In this document: positions 17,001-25,150 of the stretch, one piece after another
Layout of the letters: each line of letters begins with the position of its first letter
How positions within the stretch are numbered: the stretch's first letter is position 1
The notes under the pieces: model-generated
Databases searched by the model: none
What the model was told of the DNA's origin: nothing
The model's input: only the letters and a program-made list of their open reading frames with translations
Made by a program: the position numbers and the translations under genes
NCBI GenBank assembly: GCA_964635545.1
Contig: CAZWOA010000002.1
Location: 1-64,000 of the forward strand
From: JAGPIS01 sp964635545
GTDB lineage: Bacteria > Bacteroidota > Bacteroidia > Bacteroidales > Marinilabiliaceae
DNA length: 64,000 nucleotides
Direction of reading: 5' to 3'

Positions 17001-17277
17001 GTGTGTTTCTCAGTTGTCGTGCTTTGGTTAAGCATTTGGAGTGCTGATCGAGCATTGCCACCGACTTAAAATAGTAAATAAGCAGAGTAGGTAGCTCCTT
17101 GTTATCAGTATCGGTTATTTCAGAAAAAATTACCGGTTCGGCTATCTTTATAATGTTGTCAAAATCGTGCTGAGAGTATAATTTTTCTATCTGTGCAACA
17201 AGTTGAGTAGGGCTTGTCGCAAAAGATTTTGCAAAAAACACAAAAAAAATTGTTGTTAGCAAGATTTTGATTTTCAA
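14098..17277 (-). CDS. TPR-CHAT domain protein, predicted periplasmic caspase-like protease
   Basis: A 1059-residue protein. Residues 1-20 form a signal peptide (ILLTTIFFVFFAKSFA). Residues about 25-600 are TPR-like helical repeats, and a coiled-coil-like stretch lies near 620-660. The CHAT domain (about 760-1030) belongs to the caspase/separase clan and keeps both catalytic residues: H887 in LHLAMHSVAD and C930 in VVLNACNTGTG. A C-terminal membrane helix (LILIALAIMPAIIFYV) and a KRKKKK stop-transfer would anchor it in the inner membrane with the protease facing the periplasm. The gene converges on the sigma/TPR pair with only 3 bases between stops. Proteolytic activity and substrate are not shown by sequence; the membrane TPR protein next door is an attractive target. 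Confidence 0.88.
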   Translation of the reverse strand: MKIKILLTTIFFVFFAKSFATSPTQLVAQIEKLYSQHDFDNIIKIAEPVIFSEITDTDNKELPTLLIYYFKSVAMLDQHSKCLTKARQLRNTLIVSDYSKESLILDFYEASSSIVLQEHEHCRNLYQKIINNRAMLQPELDSLVVKSYANIAVSHHLEGNWTKADKYYKLALEMLEKDGKNMIYQETLATMTGNYLNLLFDNLERYSEAEELLAKTLAYPSNREVNISNYHLFLMAAEYYLAVGNQQKFIQTATALENFLTTNNIQNDGDLGYLFLRKAIFYANTSKVTTSQMMATQAEKYLKDEEGLFNYLPDVYDLMINNQIKRGENIAAEENIKKLVASNRLSERYPPFYIHAMAANHMATIGKKELSIAYADSAKMEFKKIKNPIDNQTTSYHSTMAKASFTMGDISKFKEHLISLKRHYLSTKNQHKLKELEVDLGLAFCEVIENNINLSLEMLYKLLNEINVLQKETRQLTKDALDDNTIIYNLYTIKALAWLKKSEITGLKSHLDSAWFYHTKTIGKFDQILGNLSLDSDRISASNTALYHLTIGYRIALEAYKRDQTIANFNKVIYFTQRLKGYSLNAMLNKQVAMHKAGVPQHLIDEEKHITNEIRFLNNTIKNSQKAGTDTLTNLLVQKQQLNMRKLEQISGTIKTHLHTSADFAPEILTLKKIQSRLTNDYVVIDYLILEDDCIIVTINKNSHSITHIKWTDSDLQSLKELQEQINTPFAGIDTSSYSKFIIPAMHCYNKLISPIEKDIENKKLIIIPYQELTYLPFEVLTKSKGKSNSFKTTDYLILHNPISYCTSLSLLPDYNNLKTITHGVTAFAPAYGKTSESQFTPLPEANSEIESISAKWNIATYKGDKATSSIFKKKISKDRILHLAMHSVADNAEPMESALIFSDDGNDRLKAYEIYTLITKSPLVVLNACNTGTGKHINGEGSMSLTRAFRFAGASSIVNTLWEVNDKASATIIAEFYKSLADESTKDAAMQKAKISYIKLADEITAHPFFWAAHVTNGDVSAITEKREITDNTLILIALAIMPAIIFYVTKRKKKKII

Positions 17278-17384
17278 AGCTATAATGTGTTAGATTGGGA
17301 TGATGCCGGTAAAAATAATGAAAAAAGTTGCCATTTAGGTGTTACGATTGCACTTTTTCGACATTAATATATGTAAAGGGGGTA

Positions 17385-17496
17385 GAAATACTCCTTTGTA
17401 TGATCCCTTAAAATTCCCAAAACTGGTTTTAACGAAGACCTTGAAAAGAAGGATAGCCCTTATTCCCTTAGGTGCTTATCCTTCTTTTTCTTTTTT
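17385..17496 (+). ncRNA. Structured leader or small RNA with intrinsic terminator upstream of the MATE gene
   Basis: Two hairpins lie in the 265-base gap before the MATE gene. The first is formed by AAAGG...CCTTT around 17385. The second, a strong terminator (arms 17443-17455 and 17477-17490, GAAAAGAAGGATA with a bulged complement), is followed by TTTTTCTTTTTT. The terminator points at a gene that starts 47 bases later, as in attenuators and riboswitches, but a stand-alone small RNA is equally possible. I could not match it to a known riboswitch class. Confidence 0.4.
17443..17496 (+). terminator. Intrinsic terminator in the MATE leader
   Basis: A 13-bp stem with one bulge, whose loop itself contains a CCT/AGG pair, followed by a T-rich tract at 17485-17496. 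It lies between divergent genes, so it cannot end either of the annotated neighbours. Confidence 0.7.
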
Positions 17497-17542
17497 ATCA
17501 ACAAGTAATTCTGTTTCTTTGCTATATCCTAAATAGATAGTT

Positions 17543-18889
17543 TTGATACAGAGATACAAACCTCATTATAGTGCCAATTTTAAACTCGCCCTACCCGTAA
17601 TTATGTCGCAGGCGGGACAGATGAGTGTGGTGATGGCCGATACCATTATGGTAGGCCGGCTTGGTGAAGTGCCACTGGCGGCGGTTTCACTTGCTGGTAA
17701 CCTGTCGGTTATAGCTCTTTTTCTTGGTATAGGACTCTCCATAGGAATTACGCCCCTGGTGGGTAAAAGTTTTGGTAAAGGAGAGGATAGTCAAATATCA
17801 TTTTTTCTTCGTCAGATACGGTATGCAGGATGGATTACAGGCATTGCACTGATGGGCGTGATGGGGCTTATTTATTACTTTATTCCGTATATGGGGCAAC
17901 CCACAGAGGTTGTTGAGGCGGCACAACCCTACTTCCTGGTGCTTCTATTGACGATGCTTCCTTCGCAAATTTTTGCCTTTAACAAGCAGTTTGCCGAGGG
18001 GCTTTCAAATACCCGTATCGCAATGATTATCACCATTATAGGAAATACCACCAATATATTCTTTAACTATGCGTGGATATTCGGCAAGTTTGGCTTCCCG
18101 GCAATGGGAATGATGGGTGCTGCCTATGCCACTCTGCTTGCCAAAATACTGATGGCGATAATGATGGATTTGGCCGTGCGTAAGGTGGCTATTTTTAAGA
18201 AGTTTCATATCGGTGCAGCCGTATGTCGTTTGTCTTTAAAATCATTAAAACAGATAGTGTGGCAAGGTTTACCTATTGGAGGCCAGATGGTTATAGAGGT
18301 GGTTGCTTTTAGCGCAGGTGCCATTATGATGGGTTGGATAAGTACTGCTGCATTGGCAGCCCATCAGGTTGTGATGACGCTAATTAGCTTCACTTATATG
18401 ATTTCGGCAGGGCTGAGTGCTGCAACAACAATAAAAATAAGTATATTTAGAGGTCAGAAACGGTTTGGCGACCTGAAAGATTCGGCATGGGCATCAATAC
18501 ATATGGTGCTTATGTTCATGTTTTTCACCGGACTGCTGTTTTTAATAGGCCGGTTTGTGATACCACAGCTGTTCATTCGCGATGAAGCGGTGATAGCCAT
18601 AGCAGCCAACTTATTGCTGGTAGGCGGACTGTTCCAGCTTTTCGACGGCCTTCAGGTGATGTCGCTGGGAATACTTCGCGGACTCGAGGATTTTTTCTTT
18701 CCGGCAATAGTGGCGGGGGTGGCATATATAATGATAAGTTTGCCGGTAGGTTACGTGCTGGCGATAGTGGTGGGCATAGGTCCTACCGGGGTGTGGATAG
18801 GATACCTTATGGGATTGGCATCCGCTGGGCTGTTGTTGATATTGAGAATAAAACGTGAGTTTAAAAAAATAGAAGCATTAAATAATTAA
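17543..18889 (+). CDS. MATE family multidrug/metabolite exporter
   Basis: A 448-residue inner-membrane exporter with twelve predicted helices in two similar halves (the second begins near LKQIVWQGLPIGGQMVIE). MATE proteins expel cationic compounds using sodium or proton gradients. Signature segments are LPVIMSQAGQMSVVMADTIM, with the first-helix acidic residue, and GLSIGITPLVG. The frame begins with TTG at 17543; family members start like MIQRYKPHYSANFKLALP, so this non-ATG start is preferred. It is preceded by a leader with an intrinsic terminator, so expression may be controlled by attenuation. comB follows within 20 bases and probably shares the transcript. The substrate cannot be told from sequence. 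Confidence 0.9.
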   Translation: MIQRYKPHYSANFKLALPVIMSQAGQMSVVMADTIMVGRLGEVPLAAVSLAGNLSVIALFLGIGLSIGITPLVGKSFGKGEDSQISFFLRQIRYAGWITGIALMGVMGLIYYFIPYMGQPTEVVEAAQPYFLVLLLTMLPSQIFAFNKQFAEGLSNTRIAMIITIIGNTTNIFFNYAWIFGKFGFPAMGMMGAAYATLLAKILMAIMMDLAVRKVAIFKKFHIGAAVCRLSLKSLKQIVWQGLPIGGQMVIEVVAFSAGAIMMGWISTAALAAHQVVMTLISFTYMISAGLSAATTIKISIFRGQKRFGDLKDSAWASIHMVLMFMFFTGLLFLIGRFVIPQLFIRDEAVIAIAANLLLVGGLFQLFDGLQVMSLGILRGLEDFFFPAIVAGVAYIMISLPVGYVLAIVVGIGPTGVWIGYLMGLASAGLLLILRIKREFKKIEALNN

Positions 18890-18906
18890 TGTGTATATAG
18901 TTGTAT

Positions 18907-19620
18907 ATGAGATATATTGATGTGATAGCCACTGCGCGCGAGGCAAATGCCCATAGCGTGGGCAATGATACGGCGGTGATAATAGATGTGCTTAGAGCCA
19001 CTTCGGTAATGGTAACAGCACTTAGTAATGGAGCAAAAAAGATAGTGCCTATGCTCACTCCCGAAGAGGCACTTGAATATAAAAAATTGAATCCTGATGT
19101 GTTGTTGGGAGGTGAGCGATTTGCCGAACTAATCCAAGGTTTTGACCTCGGTAATTCGCCTCTATCATATGGTGCTGATGTGGTGAAGGGAAAGAATATT
19201 GTGATGACTACCACCAATGGCACACGTGCAATAATCAATAGTAGCAGTGCCGCCAATAGGTATATAGCCTGTTTTCTGAATGCCCGTGAAGTAGCGCGCC
19301 AACTTATGCAACATGAACGTATTACTCTGGTTTGTTCGGGAGCCGATGATCTTTTTACTCTCGAGGATGCTCTGTGCGCCGGTTATATTATATGCCTTAT
19401 GAAGCAGATGGATGCCGATATCGAACTCAGCGATTTTGCCCTGGCAATGATGTCGTTATACACCTCTGCCGCATTTGATGTGAGAACCATAGCCTCCAAC
19501 GGCAGGCACTATAAAACCCTTAAAACAAAAGGATATGCCGATGACCTTGACTACTGCTTTGGCCCATCCCTAATACATGTTGTGCCTGTGGTGCGTGAAG
19601 GGGTTGTAGTGCTGGAGTGA
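18907..19620 (+). CDS. comB: 2-phosphosulfolactate phosphatase ComB-like
   Basis: A 237-residue protein that strongly resembles the ComB family: TAVIIDVLRATSVMVTAL, LGGERFAELIQGFDLGNSP, VMTTTNGTRAI and LVCSGADDLFTLEDALCAG. ComB removes phosphate from 2-phosphosulfolactate in coenzyme M synthesis in methanogens. In Bacteroidetes the family is present without coenzyme M synthesis, so the physiological substrate here is uncertain. ATG 18907 is preferred to an in-frame TTG at 18901. It follows the MATE gene by 17 bases. A sulfonate or sugar-phosphate-like substrate exported by the MATE protein would be an inference only. Confidence 0.87.
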   Translation: MRYIDVIATAREANAHSVGNDTAVIIDVLRATSVMVTALSNGAKKIVPMLTPEEALEYKKLNPDVLLGGERFAELIQGFDLGNSPLSYGADVVKGKNIVMTTTNGTRAIINSSSAANRYIACFLNAREVARQLMQHERITLVCSGADDLFTLEDALCAGYIICLMKQMDADIELSDFALAMMSLYTSAAFDVRTIASNGRHYKTLKTKGYADDLDYCFGPSLIHVVPVVREGVVVLE

Positions 19621-19651
19621 TTTGGTTTTTAGGATTGTGGGGTGATTAAAT

Positions 19652-19703
19652 AACAATCCCCAACGCTCCTGAAGCAAAAATTCCAGTTTCGTTGGGGGTT
19701 GTT
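19652..19703. terminator. Bidirectional terminator between comB and the acyl-activating fusion
   Basis: AACAATCCCCAACG (19652-19665) pairs with CGTTGGGGGTTGTT (19690-19703) over 14 bases with one G-U. It lies between two convergent genes, so it could end both transcripts. The T-run is short. Confidence 0.65.
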
Positions 19704-19720
19704 TATGGATTAAGATGTTG

Positions 19721-22165
19721 TTACAGAGTAACTTCTATTTTGTTATGTACGTTCTCTACCAGTTCATCATAAGAGCTTGATGATGGATATACCGGTTCAA
19801 GGAACTCCACTCTCACCTTGCGGAATGGGCGTGGGAAGAAGCTGCCTTTAGGAAGTGCTTCGAAGGCTCCTTTTATCGATACAGGCACGATAGGAATGTT
19901 GAGCTCTTTACTCAATATAGCAAAAGTCTTCTTAAACTCACCCAGCTTACCATTATCGGTTCTGGTACCTTCGGGGAATATAATCAGGTTTTTCTTGCTT
20001 TTCAGTGCTTCACCCATCTTCTGTATAGAGTCTTTCAGGTTGTTGAGGTCCATAACTATAATATTATGCCTATTGGCCATAAAACGCACCCATGCCGGTT
20101 TTACGTGCTTCTCTTTAGCATAGAAATAGGTGTTTTTAATGGTTTTGCTTTTCAGGAATGATGCCACGAACAGACCGTCGAAAAAGCTTTGGTGGTTGGG
20201 CGCAATAATCACCGGTCCATCGGGGATGCGCTCCATGCCTTTAGCTTTCAGTCCGAAATATAGCTTGAAAAATAGCTTCGACATTTTCACAAATAGTCGT
20301 CCGGTAAACCATGTTGCCGGCAGTGGCAGACTCACTTTTTCTTTCAATATCTTCTTCCAGTCGATGCGCTCCACCTCCATGCGTGTACGCTTTTCGGCAA
20401 TGTGTAGAGCCATTTTCTCTACCGATTCAAATTTTGATAGCTGTTCGGCATCGATATCAACACCAAAAGTTGCCTGCAAAAACACTTGAAGCCCCACTTT
20501 ATCGAGGGAGTCAAGTCCGAGGTCAATCTCGATATGGTTGTTGGGAAGAACGGTACAGTTCTTCTCATTCTCAATGAAGTTCTTAATTATTTTATACTCT
20601 TCAAAAGTAGGCTCTTCAACCGGAGTTTTTACTTTTTCAGTCTCATTTGCCAGATCTGCCAGCTTAAAACGCTGTAATTTGCCTAGTCGTGTGCGTGGCA
20701 GTTCATCTCTGTATATTGATATTGAGTGAACCCGTTTGTAGGGAGCCACCGAGTTATTGTAGTCAGTTATAGCACCGTTTCTTACTTCACGTTCAATCTC
20801 TTCATTGCTGAGACTCATAAGTTCAGATGTAGGCACTACTATCCCTTTGAGTTGGTCTCTATCCTGAAAGATTCCTATCTCTTTTATTAGAGTTATGTGT
20901 CGGCTCAGGTCATCTTCAATCTCGGCAGGGTTTATGTTCTTACCGTTGGATAGAACTATAATCTCCTTTTTCCTTCCTGTAATAATTATGTTGCCCACAT
21001 CGTCGAAATGGCCTAGGTCGCCGGTGTATAGCCAGCCATTCTTTATTACTTCGGCGGTTGCTATGGGGTCGTTGTAGTAGCCCTGCATAATATTTTCACC
21101 TCGTGCTATCACCTCGCCGTTATCGAAACTCACTTCAATATCGGGGAGCGGTAGTCCTGTAGCGCCAACTTTAACCTTTCCGGGGCGTGTAAATGATATC
21201 ATAGGTGCTGCCTCGGTCATTCCATAGCCTTCAAGAACTTCAAAGCCAAGAGTTTTGAATCCTTTGCCTACTTCAGGGTCTAGTGCTGCACCTCCGGATA
21301 CGCAATACTCAATTGCACCTCCGAATTTCTGATGAACGGATTTGAATATTATTCTTGAAAACTTCTGATTGTCAACCTTCTCTGCAATTTTGTATAGCAT
21401 TTTTGCCAATTTGCTTTGGTCTATTTTATCTTTTATACCTTTGAAAATGGCTGCGTATAGGCGTGGAACTCCTATGATAATTGTTATCTTGCTATGTTGT
21501 AGGGTGTTAATAATGTCGGTTGAGGCCATTGATGGCGATATAGCTACGGTTCCTCCGGTATATAGCGGCATTACCATGGTGCCCAAAAGCGGGAATATGT
21601 GGTGCAGTGGCAATAGCATCATGGTACGTTGCCCCTCGTGGTATATTTTGAAGTCGATGGCAATACCCTTGATGTTTATCAATATGTTTTGGAATGACAG
21701 CATTACACCTTTAGGCGACCCTGTGGTGCCTGATGTATAGATTATTACTGCCGTGTCATTATTGTTTTTTTCAATGATGGCAGGCTCAAAAGTTGATGCG
21801 TTATCCTGCTCATAATCATCAATTATAAGCACTTGGGGTTGTGTGGTTGTTTGCTTTAATGCATCTTGCAGTGTGTTGTATCTCTCACGTGAAACCCATA
21901 TGGCACTTGGGGTGCAGTTATTAATAATATATGCTATTTCTGCCGGCGAGGATAAAAAGTCGATGGGTACTGCTACTCCTTTATGTTTCCATATTGAATA
22001 AAAAGAGTAAACCCATCCCTCTCTGTTTTCCGATAGTATGGCTACCCTGCTTTGCTTATCTATGCTGTATTTGCCGGCAAATAAGCTTATTTTAGATAGT
22101 AATTCTCTGTATGATATCTGCTTATCACCAATAATGAAAGCCGTCTTCTCTCTAAGTTCTATCAT
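19721..22165 (-). CDS. Acyl-activating enzyme / acyl carrier / PlsC acyltransferase three-domain fusion
   Basis: An 814-residue fusion. Residues 1-500 form an AMP-dependent acyl ligase (IIYTSGTTGSPKGVML, EGYGMTEAAP, YTGDLGHFD, GRKKEIIVLSNGKNI). Residues about 515-590 are an acyl-carrier domain with the phosphopantetheine serine S553 in LGLDSLDKV. Residues about 620-814 are a PlsC acyltransferase with the H-X4-D motif NHQSFFDGLF and FPEGTRT. It could charge a fatty acid, hold it on its own carrier and transfer it to a lysophospholipid or another acceptor. It resembles the E. coli Aas logic with an extra built-in ACP. A candidate -7 box (TAAATTTG, minus strand, 22189-22196) lies 23 bases before the ATG. 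Confidence 0.88.
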   Translation of the reverse strand: MIELREKTAFIIGDKQISYRELLSKISLFAGKYSIDKQSRVAILSENREGWVYSFYSIWKHKGVAVPIDFLSSPAEIAYIINNCTPSAIWVSRERYNTLQDALKQTTTQPQVLIIDDYEQDNASTFEPAIIEKNNNDTAVIIYTSGTTGSPKGVMLSFQNILINIKGIAIDFKIYHEGQRTMMLLPLHHIFPLLGTMVMPLYTGGTVAISPSMASTDIINTLQHSKITIIIGVPRLYAAIFKGIKDKIDQSKLAKMLYKIAEKVDNQKFSRIIFKSVHQKFGGAIEYCVSGGAALDPEVGKGFKTLGFEVLEGYGMTEAAPMISFTRPGKVKVGATGLPLPDIEVSFDNGEVIARGENIMQGYYNDPIATAEVIKNGWLYTGDLGHFDDVGNIIITGRKKEIIVLSNGKNINPAEIEDDLSRHITLIKEIGIFQDRDQLKGIVVPTSELMSLSNEEIEREVRNGAITDYNNSVAPYKRVHSISIYRDELPRTRLGKLQRFKLADLANETEKVKTPVEEPTFEEYKIIKNFIENEKNCTVLPNNHIEIDLGLDSLDKVGLQVFLQATFGVDIDAEQLSKFESVEKMALHIAEKRTRMEVERIDWKKILKEKVSLPLPATWFTGRLFVKMSKLFFKLYFGLKAKGMERIPDGPVIIAPNHQSFFDGLFVASFLKSKTIKNTYFYAKEKHVKPAWVRFMANRHNIIVMDLNNLKDSIQKMGEALKSKKNLIIFPEGTRTDNGKLGEFKKTFAILSKELNIPIVPVSIKGAFEALPKGSFFPRPFRKVRVEFLEPVYPSSSSYDELVENVHNKIEVTL

Positions 22166-22246
22166 ATTTTTAATTTCCTATTAGAAGGCAAATTTAAGTA
22201 ATAATTCACGATACATTGTAACGTTTGCTGCACATCAGTGTAATTA

Positions 22247-22274
22247 ACTTTTTCGACTTTAGGGTTGAAAAAGT
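22247..22274. terminator. Possible hairpin downstream of hydF
   Basis: ACTTTTTCGAC and GTTGAAAAAGT pair over 11 positions with one mismatch and a six-base loop. The placement after the hydF stop fits a terminator, but there is no good T-run on the minus strand. Confidence 0.3.
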
Positions 22275-22328
22275 AGGGTCTCGCTATGTTGTAAACACAT
22301 CATATGACAATCATAAACAGTAAAAGTT

Positions 22329-23516
22329 TTATTCAAAGGGTTTTATGGCTCTTTTGAATATATTATTAATGTAGGCAATTGTCATGCCATAGTTGGAAAT
22401 TGGTACTCTGTTAATTATGAGTTGATGTAACCTGTTATTGAGTTGTCGGCGTGTAATCATGCATCCGCCACACTGAATTGCCATGGCAAATTGGCTGATT
22501 GGCTCCGGTATTTCATCTAATCCTGCCACAACGGTGTAGTATAAGGTAAGTCCTGTGTATTTTGATATCATTTTTGGTAACTTTTCTCTTCCTATATCGC
22601 CACACGACACGTGATGAGTGCAGCTTTCCAGAATTAGTATCTTGTCACCATCCTTCAGTTTGTCTATGTGCGGAGTGCCTTGCTTGTATGCTTCAAAATC
22701 GCCCTTAAAATGTGCCTGCATCACCGAGAAGCTGGTGAGTGGAATTTCCAGAGGGGTTATTGCTGATACTTCGTCAAAAATCTGACTGTCGGTAATAACA
22801 AGTGCAGGCTTTATGTTGCTGTTATTCAGGTAATTTTTTAGCTGTGAGGGTTTTAGCACTATGCAAATGGCATCTTTATCTATTGCTGCCCGAATGGTTT
22901 GTACTTGTGGAAGTATAAGTCGGCCGGCAGGTGCTGATGTGTCGATGGGCACTACAAGCACTATTGTGCTTCCGGGTAATACCAGCTTGGGCAGCAGTTT
23001 GGTTGTTGATATTGGCTGTGTGGAGATTGCTTTTTTTATTGTGTCAACTATTTTATTGGTATTGCAATTCTGATGATGTCGAAGTATTGCTACAGGTTGC
23101 TGTTTTTCAATCTCTTTAATGGTTTGAACTGTTGCTGCTGATATATCTTCTTTATTGTGAATTGTTATAAATGATATGTTGTTGTCTCTAAAGGTTTTAA
23201 TCAGTGCCAGCTCTTCTTTGTCAAGTTTATTATCAGCAATAACCAATATTGCCACATCCACACTATTAATGATGTTTATGGTAGATGAGATGCGTTTGTT
23301 TCCCACCTCGCCATCATCGTCTATGCCGGCAGTATCTATTATTATCACAGAGCCTATTCCGGGTATCTCGATGCTTTTTTTCACCGGGTCGGTGGTAGTA
23401 CCTGGTGTGGTGCTCACTATGGATATCTGCTGACCGGTAAGTGCATTAATGAGAGTGCTTTTGCCGGTATTGCGTCTGCCAAAAATTCCGATATGTATTT
23501 TGAGCTCCTTAGACAT
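22329..23516 (-). CDS. hydF: [FeFe]-hydrogenase maturation GTPase HydF
   Basis: HydF is the scaffold on which the two-iron subcluster is built by HydE and HydG before transfer to the hydrogenase. The 395-residue protein has an N-terminal GTPase domain (Walker A GRRNTGKST at 13-21, switch regions TPGTTTDP and DTAGIDD), a dimerisation domain and a C-terminal FeS domain. The FeS cluster ligands are visible as ESCTHH near residue 300 and QCGGCM near 348-352, matching CxH...CxxC. HydE and HydG are not in the window, so the maturation genes are scattered. Its presence predicts an [FeFe]-hydrogenase and fermentative H2 metabolism elsewhere in the genome. Confidence 0.94.
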   Translation of the reverse strand: MSKELKIHIGIFGRRNTGKSTLINALTGQQISIVSTTPGTTTDPVKKSIEIPGIGSVIIIDTAGIDDDGEVGNKRISSTINIINSVDVAILVIADNKLDKEELALIKTFRDNNISFITIHNKEDISAATVQTIKEIEKQQPVAILRHHQNCNTNKIVDTIKKAISTQPISTTKLLPKLVLPGSTIVLVVPIDTSAPAGRLILPQVQTIRAAIDKDAICIVLKPSQLKNYLNNSNIKPALVITDSQIFDEVSAITPLEIPLTSFSVMQAHFKGDFEAYKQGTPHIDKLKDGDKILILESCTHHVSCGDIGREKLPKMISKYTGLTLYYTVVAGLDEIPEPISQFAMAIQCGGCMITRRQLNNRLHQLIINRVPISNYGMTIAYINNIFKRAIKPFE

Positions 23517-23662
23517 CGGGTTTTATTTCAAATTTAATTTAAAAATAGTGTTTTAGGCATTGATAATCGTCCTGTTTGTCAAAAAACTAACTAAAAGGGA
23601 TAATAAAAGTGTAATATTTGTTCAAAATATCGTGCTATAAGCAAATTTTAGTGTGGTTGCGC

Positions 23663-25099
23663 ATGAGGAAACTTTACTTTTTAATAATTTTTATTTTATC
23701 GATATCCGCTGCTGAAGCTCAAAACCTTCCTGCTCTAATTAAGCAGCGAAGTAAGGCTGTAGTTGCCGTGGCAGCCTTTGGCGTTAATGGAGCCGTGGTT
23801 GACAGATCCAATGGTTTTTTTATCAGTTCCGATGGAATGATGGTTATGCCAGCCTATGCGTTAACCAGTAGCGATTCTCTGGTGGTTACTATGCATAATG
23901 GGCGCAAGGTGCAGATAGATAGGGTTTTGTCTATTCATTGGTATTGTAATCTTGCCATGGTAAAGGTTAAGGGTGTGCGCGATGTTGATTACCTTACGCC
24001 CGGTCGTCTCACGATTCGTGAGCCGGAGGAGGTGCTGGTATTGGTAAATGAGTCGGGAAGAGATGTATCGCAAGTGGGGCGGATATCAAATGTTGTTAAT
24101 ATACCCGGGATTACACGCATCGGACAAGTAGGCACAACGGTAAGTGCTAATTCAATGGGGGCACCAATAATCAATACTAAGGGTGAACTGATAGCTATTT
24201 ATATTAACGATGAAACAGCCAATAGGAACTTTGCAATGTCGTCATTGGCTATTATCGATGATAACTGGACAACGGTGGATTTATCTATTTCAAAATTCTT
24301 CTCGTCCCAAGTTTTAAGTGTTAAGGCATTGCCCTATTTTACCAAGGGTATGATGGCTTTTTGTGTTAATGATTATGGAGATGCATCCCGCCACTTCACC
24401 TATTTTATTAAAGATCATGGTGATATGCCATTGGCCTATATTCTTCGTGCCGTTAGTAGGTTAGGATATGGTAACCAAGCCGGCTGGAGTAATGATGTTG
24501 ATTTTCTTATGGCTAATAAGGATAGTGAGAGTTTAGGATTCTTTTTGTCGGGGCAGCGGCAAGAGGCAGCTAAGAAGTATGATTCAGCATTCGATAGTTA
24601 TTACGAGGCCTGCAAAAGTACAAATCCTCTTGGCGATGCTTATCTGGGGCTTGGTATGATGGTGCTTTCTCAGAATAAGGATGTGCGAAAGGCATTCGAC
24701 CTGTTTAGTCAGGCAATTTTTAAAGACTCTCTTATTGCTACTGCCTATTTTGAACGGGGCAAACTGCTTATGCAACACTCGTCGAATGCTGATAAGGCTT
24801 TGGCGGATATTAGTCAGGCAATATATCTCAACCCATCTATTGAAGGTATTTTTACCATTCGCGGTACTATTTTTCTCGATCAAAAAAACTATGCAATTGC
24901 CATTCGTGATTTTGATGAGGCATTACGACGCAAAAGCAAGGATTCTCATGCACTTCTTAACCGAGGTATAGCATATTACAACCTGGGGATGAAGGATAAG
25001 GCTTGTAAGGATTGGGGCGAGGCGAGTAGGCTGGGCAATGAGGTGGTATATAGGTACATATCGCGCTACTGCTCCGATAATATAAAGTCGTTCTATTAG
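23663..25099 (+). CDS. Secreted trypsin-like fold protein with degenerate active site plus TPR repeats
   Basis: A 478-residue protein. ATG 23663 gives a clean signal peptide (MRKLYFLIIFILSISAAEA). Residues about 25-200 look like the S1C (DegP-like) beta-barrel fold: GFFISSDGMMVMPAYAL replaces the usual segment ending in NHVV, so the catalytic histidine is missing. The later segment SANSMGAPIINTKGELIAI matches the region of the catalytic GNSGGPL, keeping one serine but altered around it. Residues about 230-478 are TPR-like repeats (AYLGLGMMVLSQNKDVRKAF, ALLNRGIAYYNLGMKDKA). It is most likely a non-catalytic periplasmic scaffold or binding protein. The metallo-hydrolase gene follows after 51 bases. 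Confidence 0.72.
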   Translation: MRKLYFLIIFILSISAAEAQNLPALIKQRSKAVVAVAAFGVNGAVVDRSNGFFISSDGMMVMPAYALTSSDSLVVTMHNGRKVQIDRVLSIHWYCNLAMVKVKGVRDVDYLTPGRLTIREPEEVLVLVNESGRDVSQVGRISNVVNIPGITRIGQVGTTVSANSMGAPIINTKGELIAIYINDETANRNFAMSSLAIIDDNWTTVDLSISKFFSSQVLSVKALPYFTKGMMAFCVNDYGDASRHFTYFIKDHGDMPLAYILRAVSRLGYGNQAGWSNDVDFLMANKDSESLGFFLSGQRQEAAKKYDSAFDSYYEACKSTNPLGDAYLGLGMMVLSQNKDVRKAFDLFSQAIFKDSLIATAYFERGKLLMQHSSNADKALADISQAIYLNPSIEGIFTIRGTIFLDQKNYAIAIRDFDEALRRKSKDSHALLNRGIAYYNLGMKDKACKDWGEASRLGNEVVYRYISRYCSDNIKSFY

Positions 25100-25150
25100 G
25101 TTTTAATCGACGGTTTTAGTTATTTTGGTTCTTTATATTATGTCGATTGT

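Noticed and set aside
17339..17536. 65-residue frame in the MATE leader
   Set aside because: It spans the terminator hairpin and shows no plausible protein features; the region is better explained as leader RNA.
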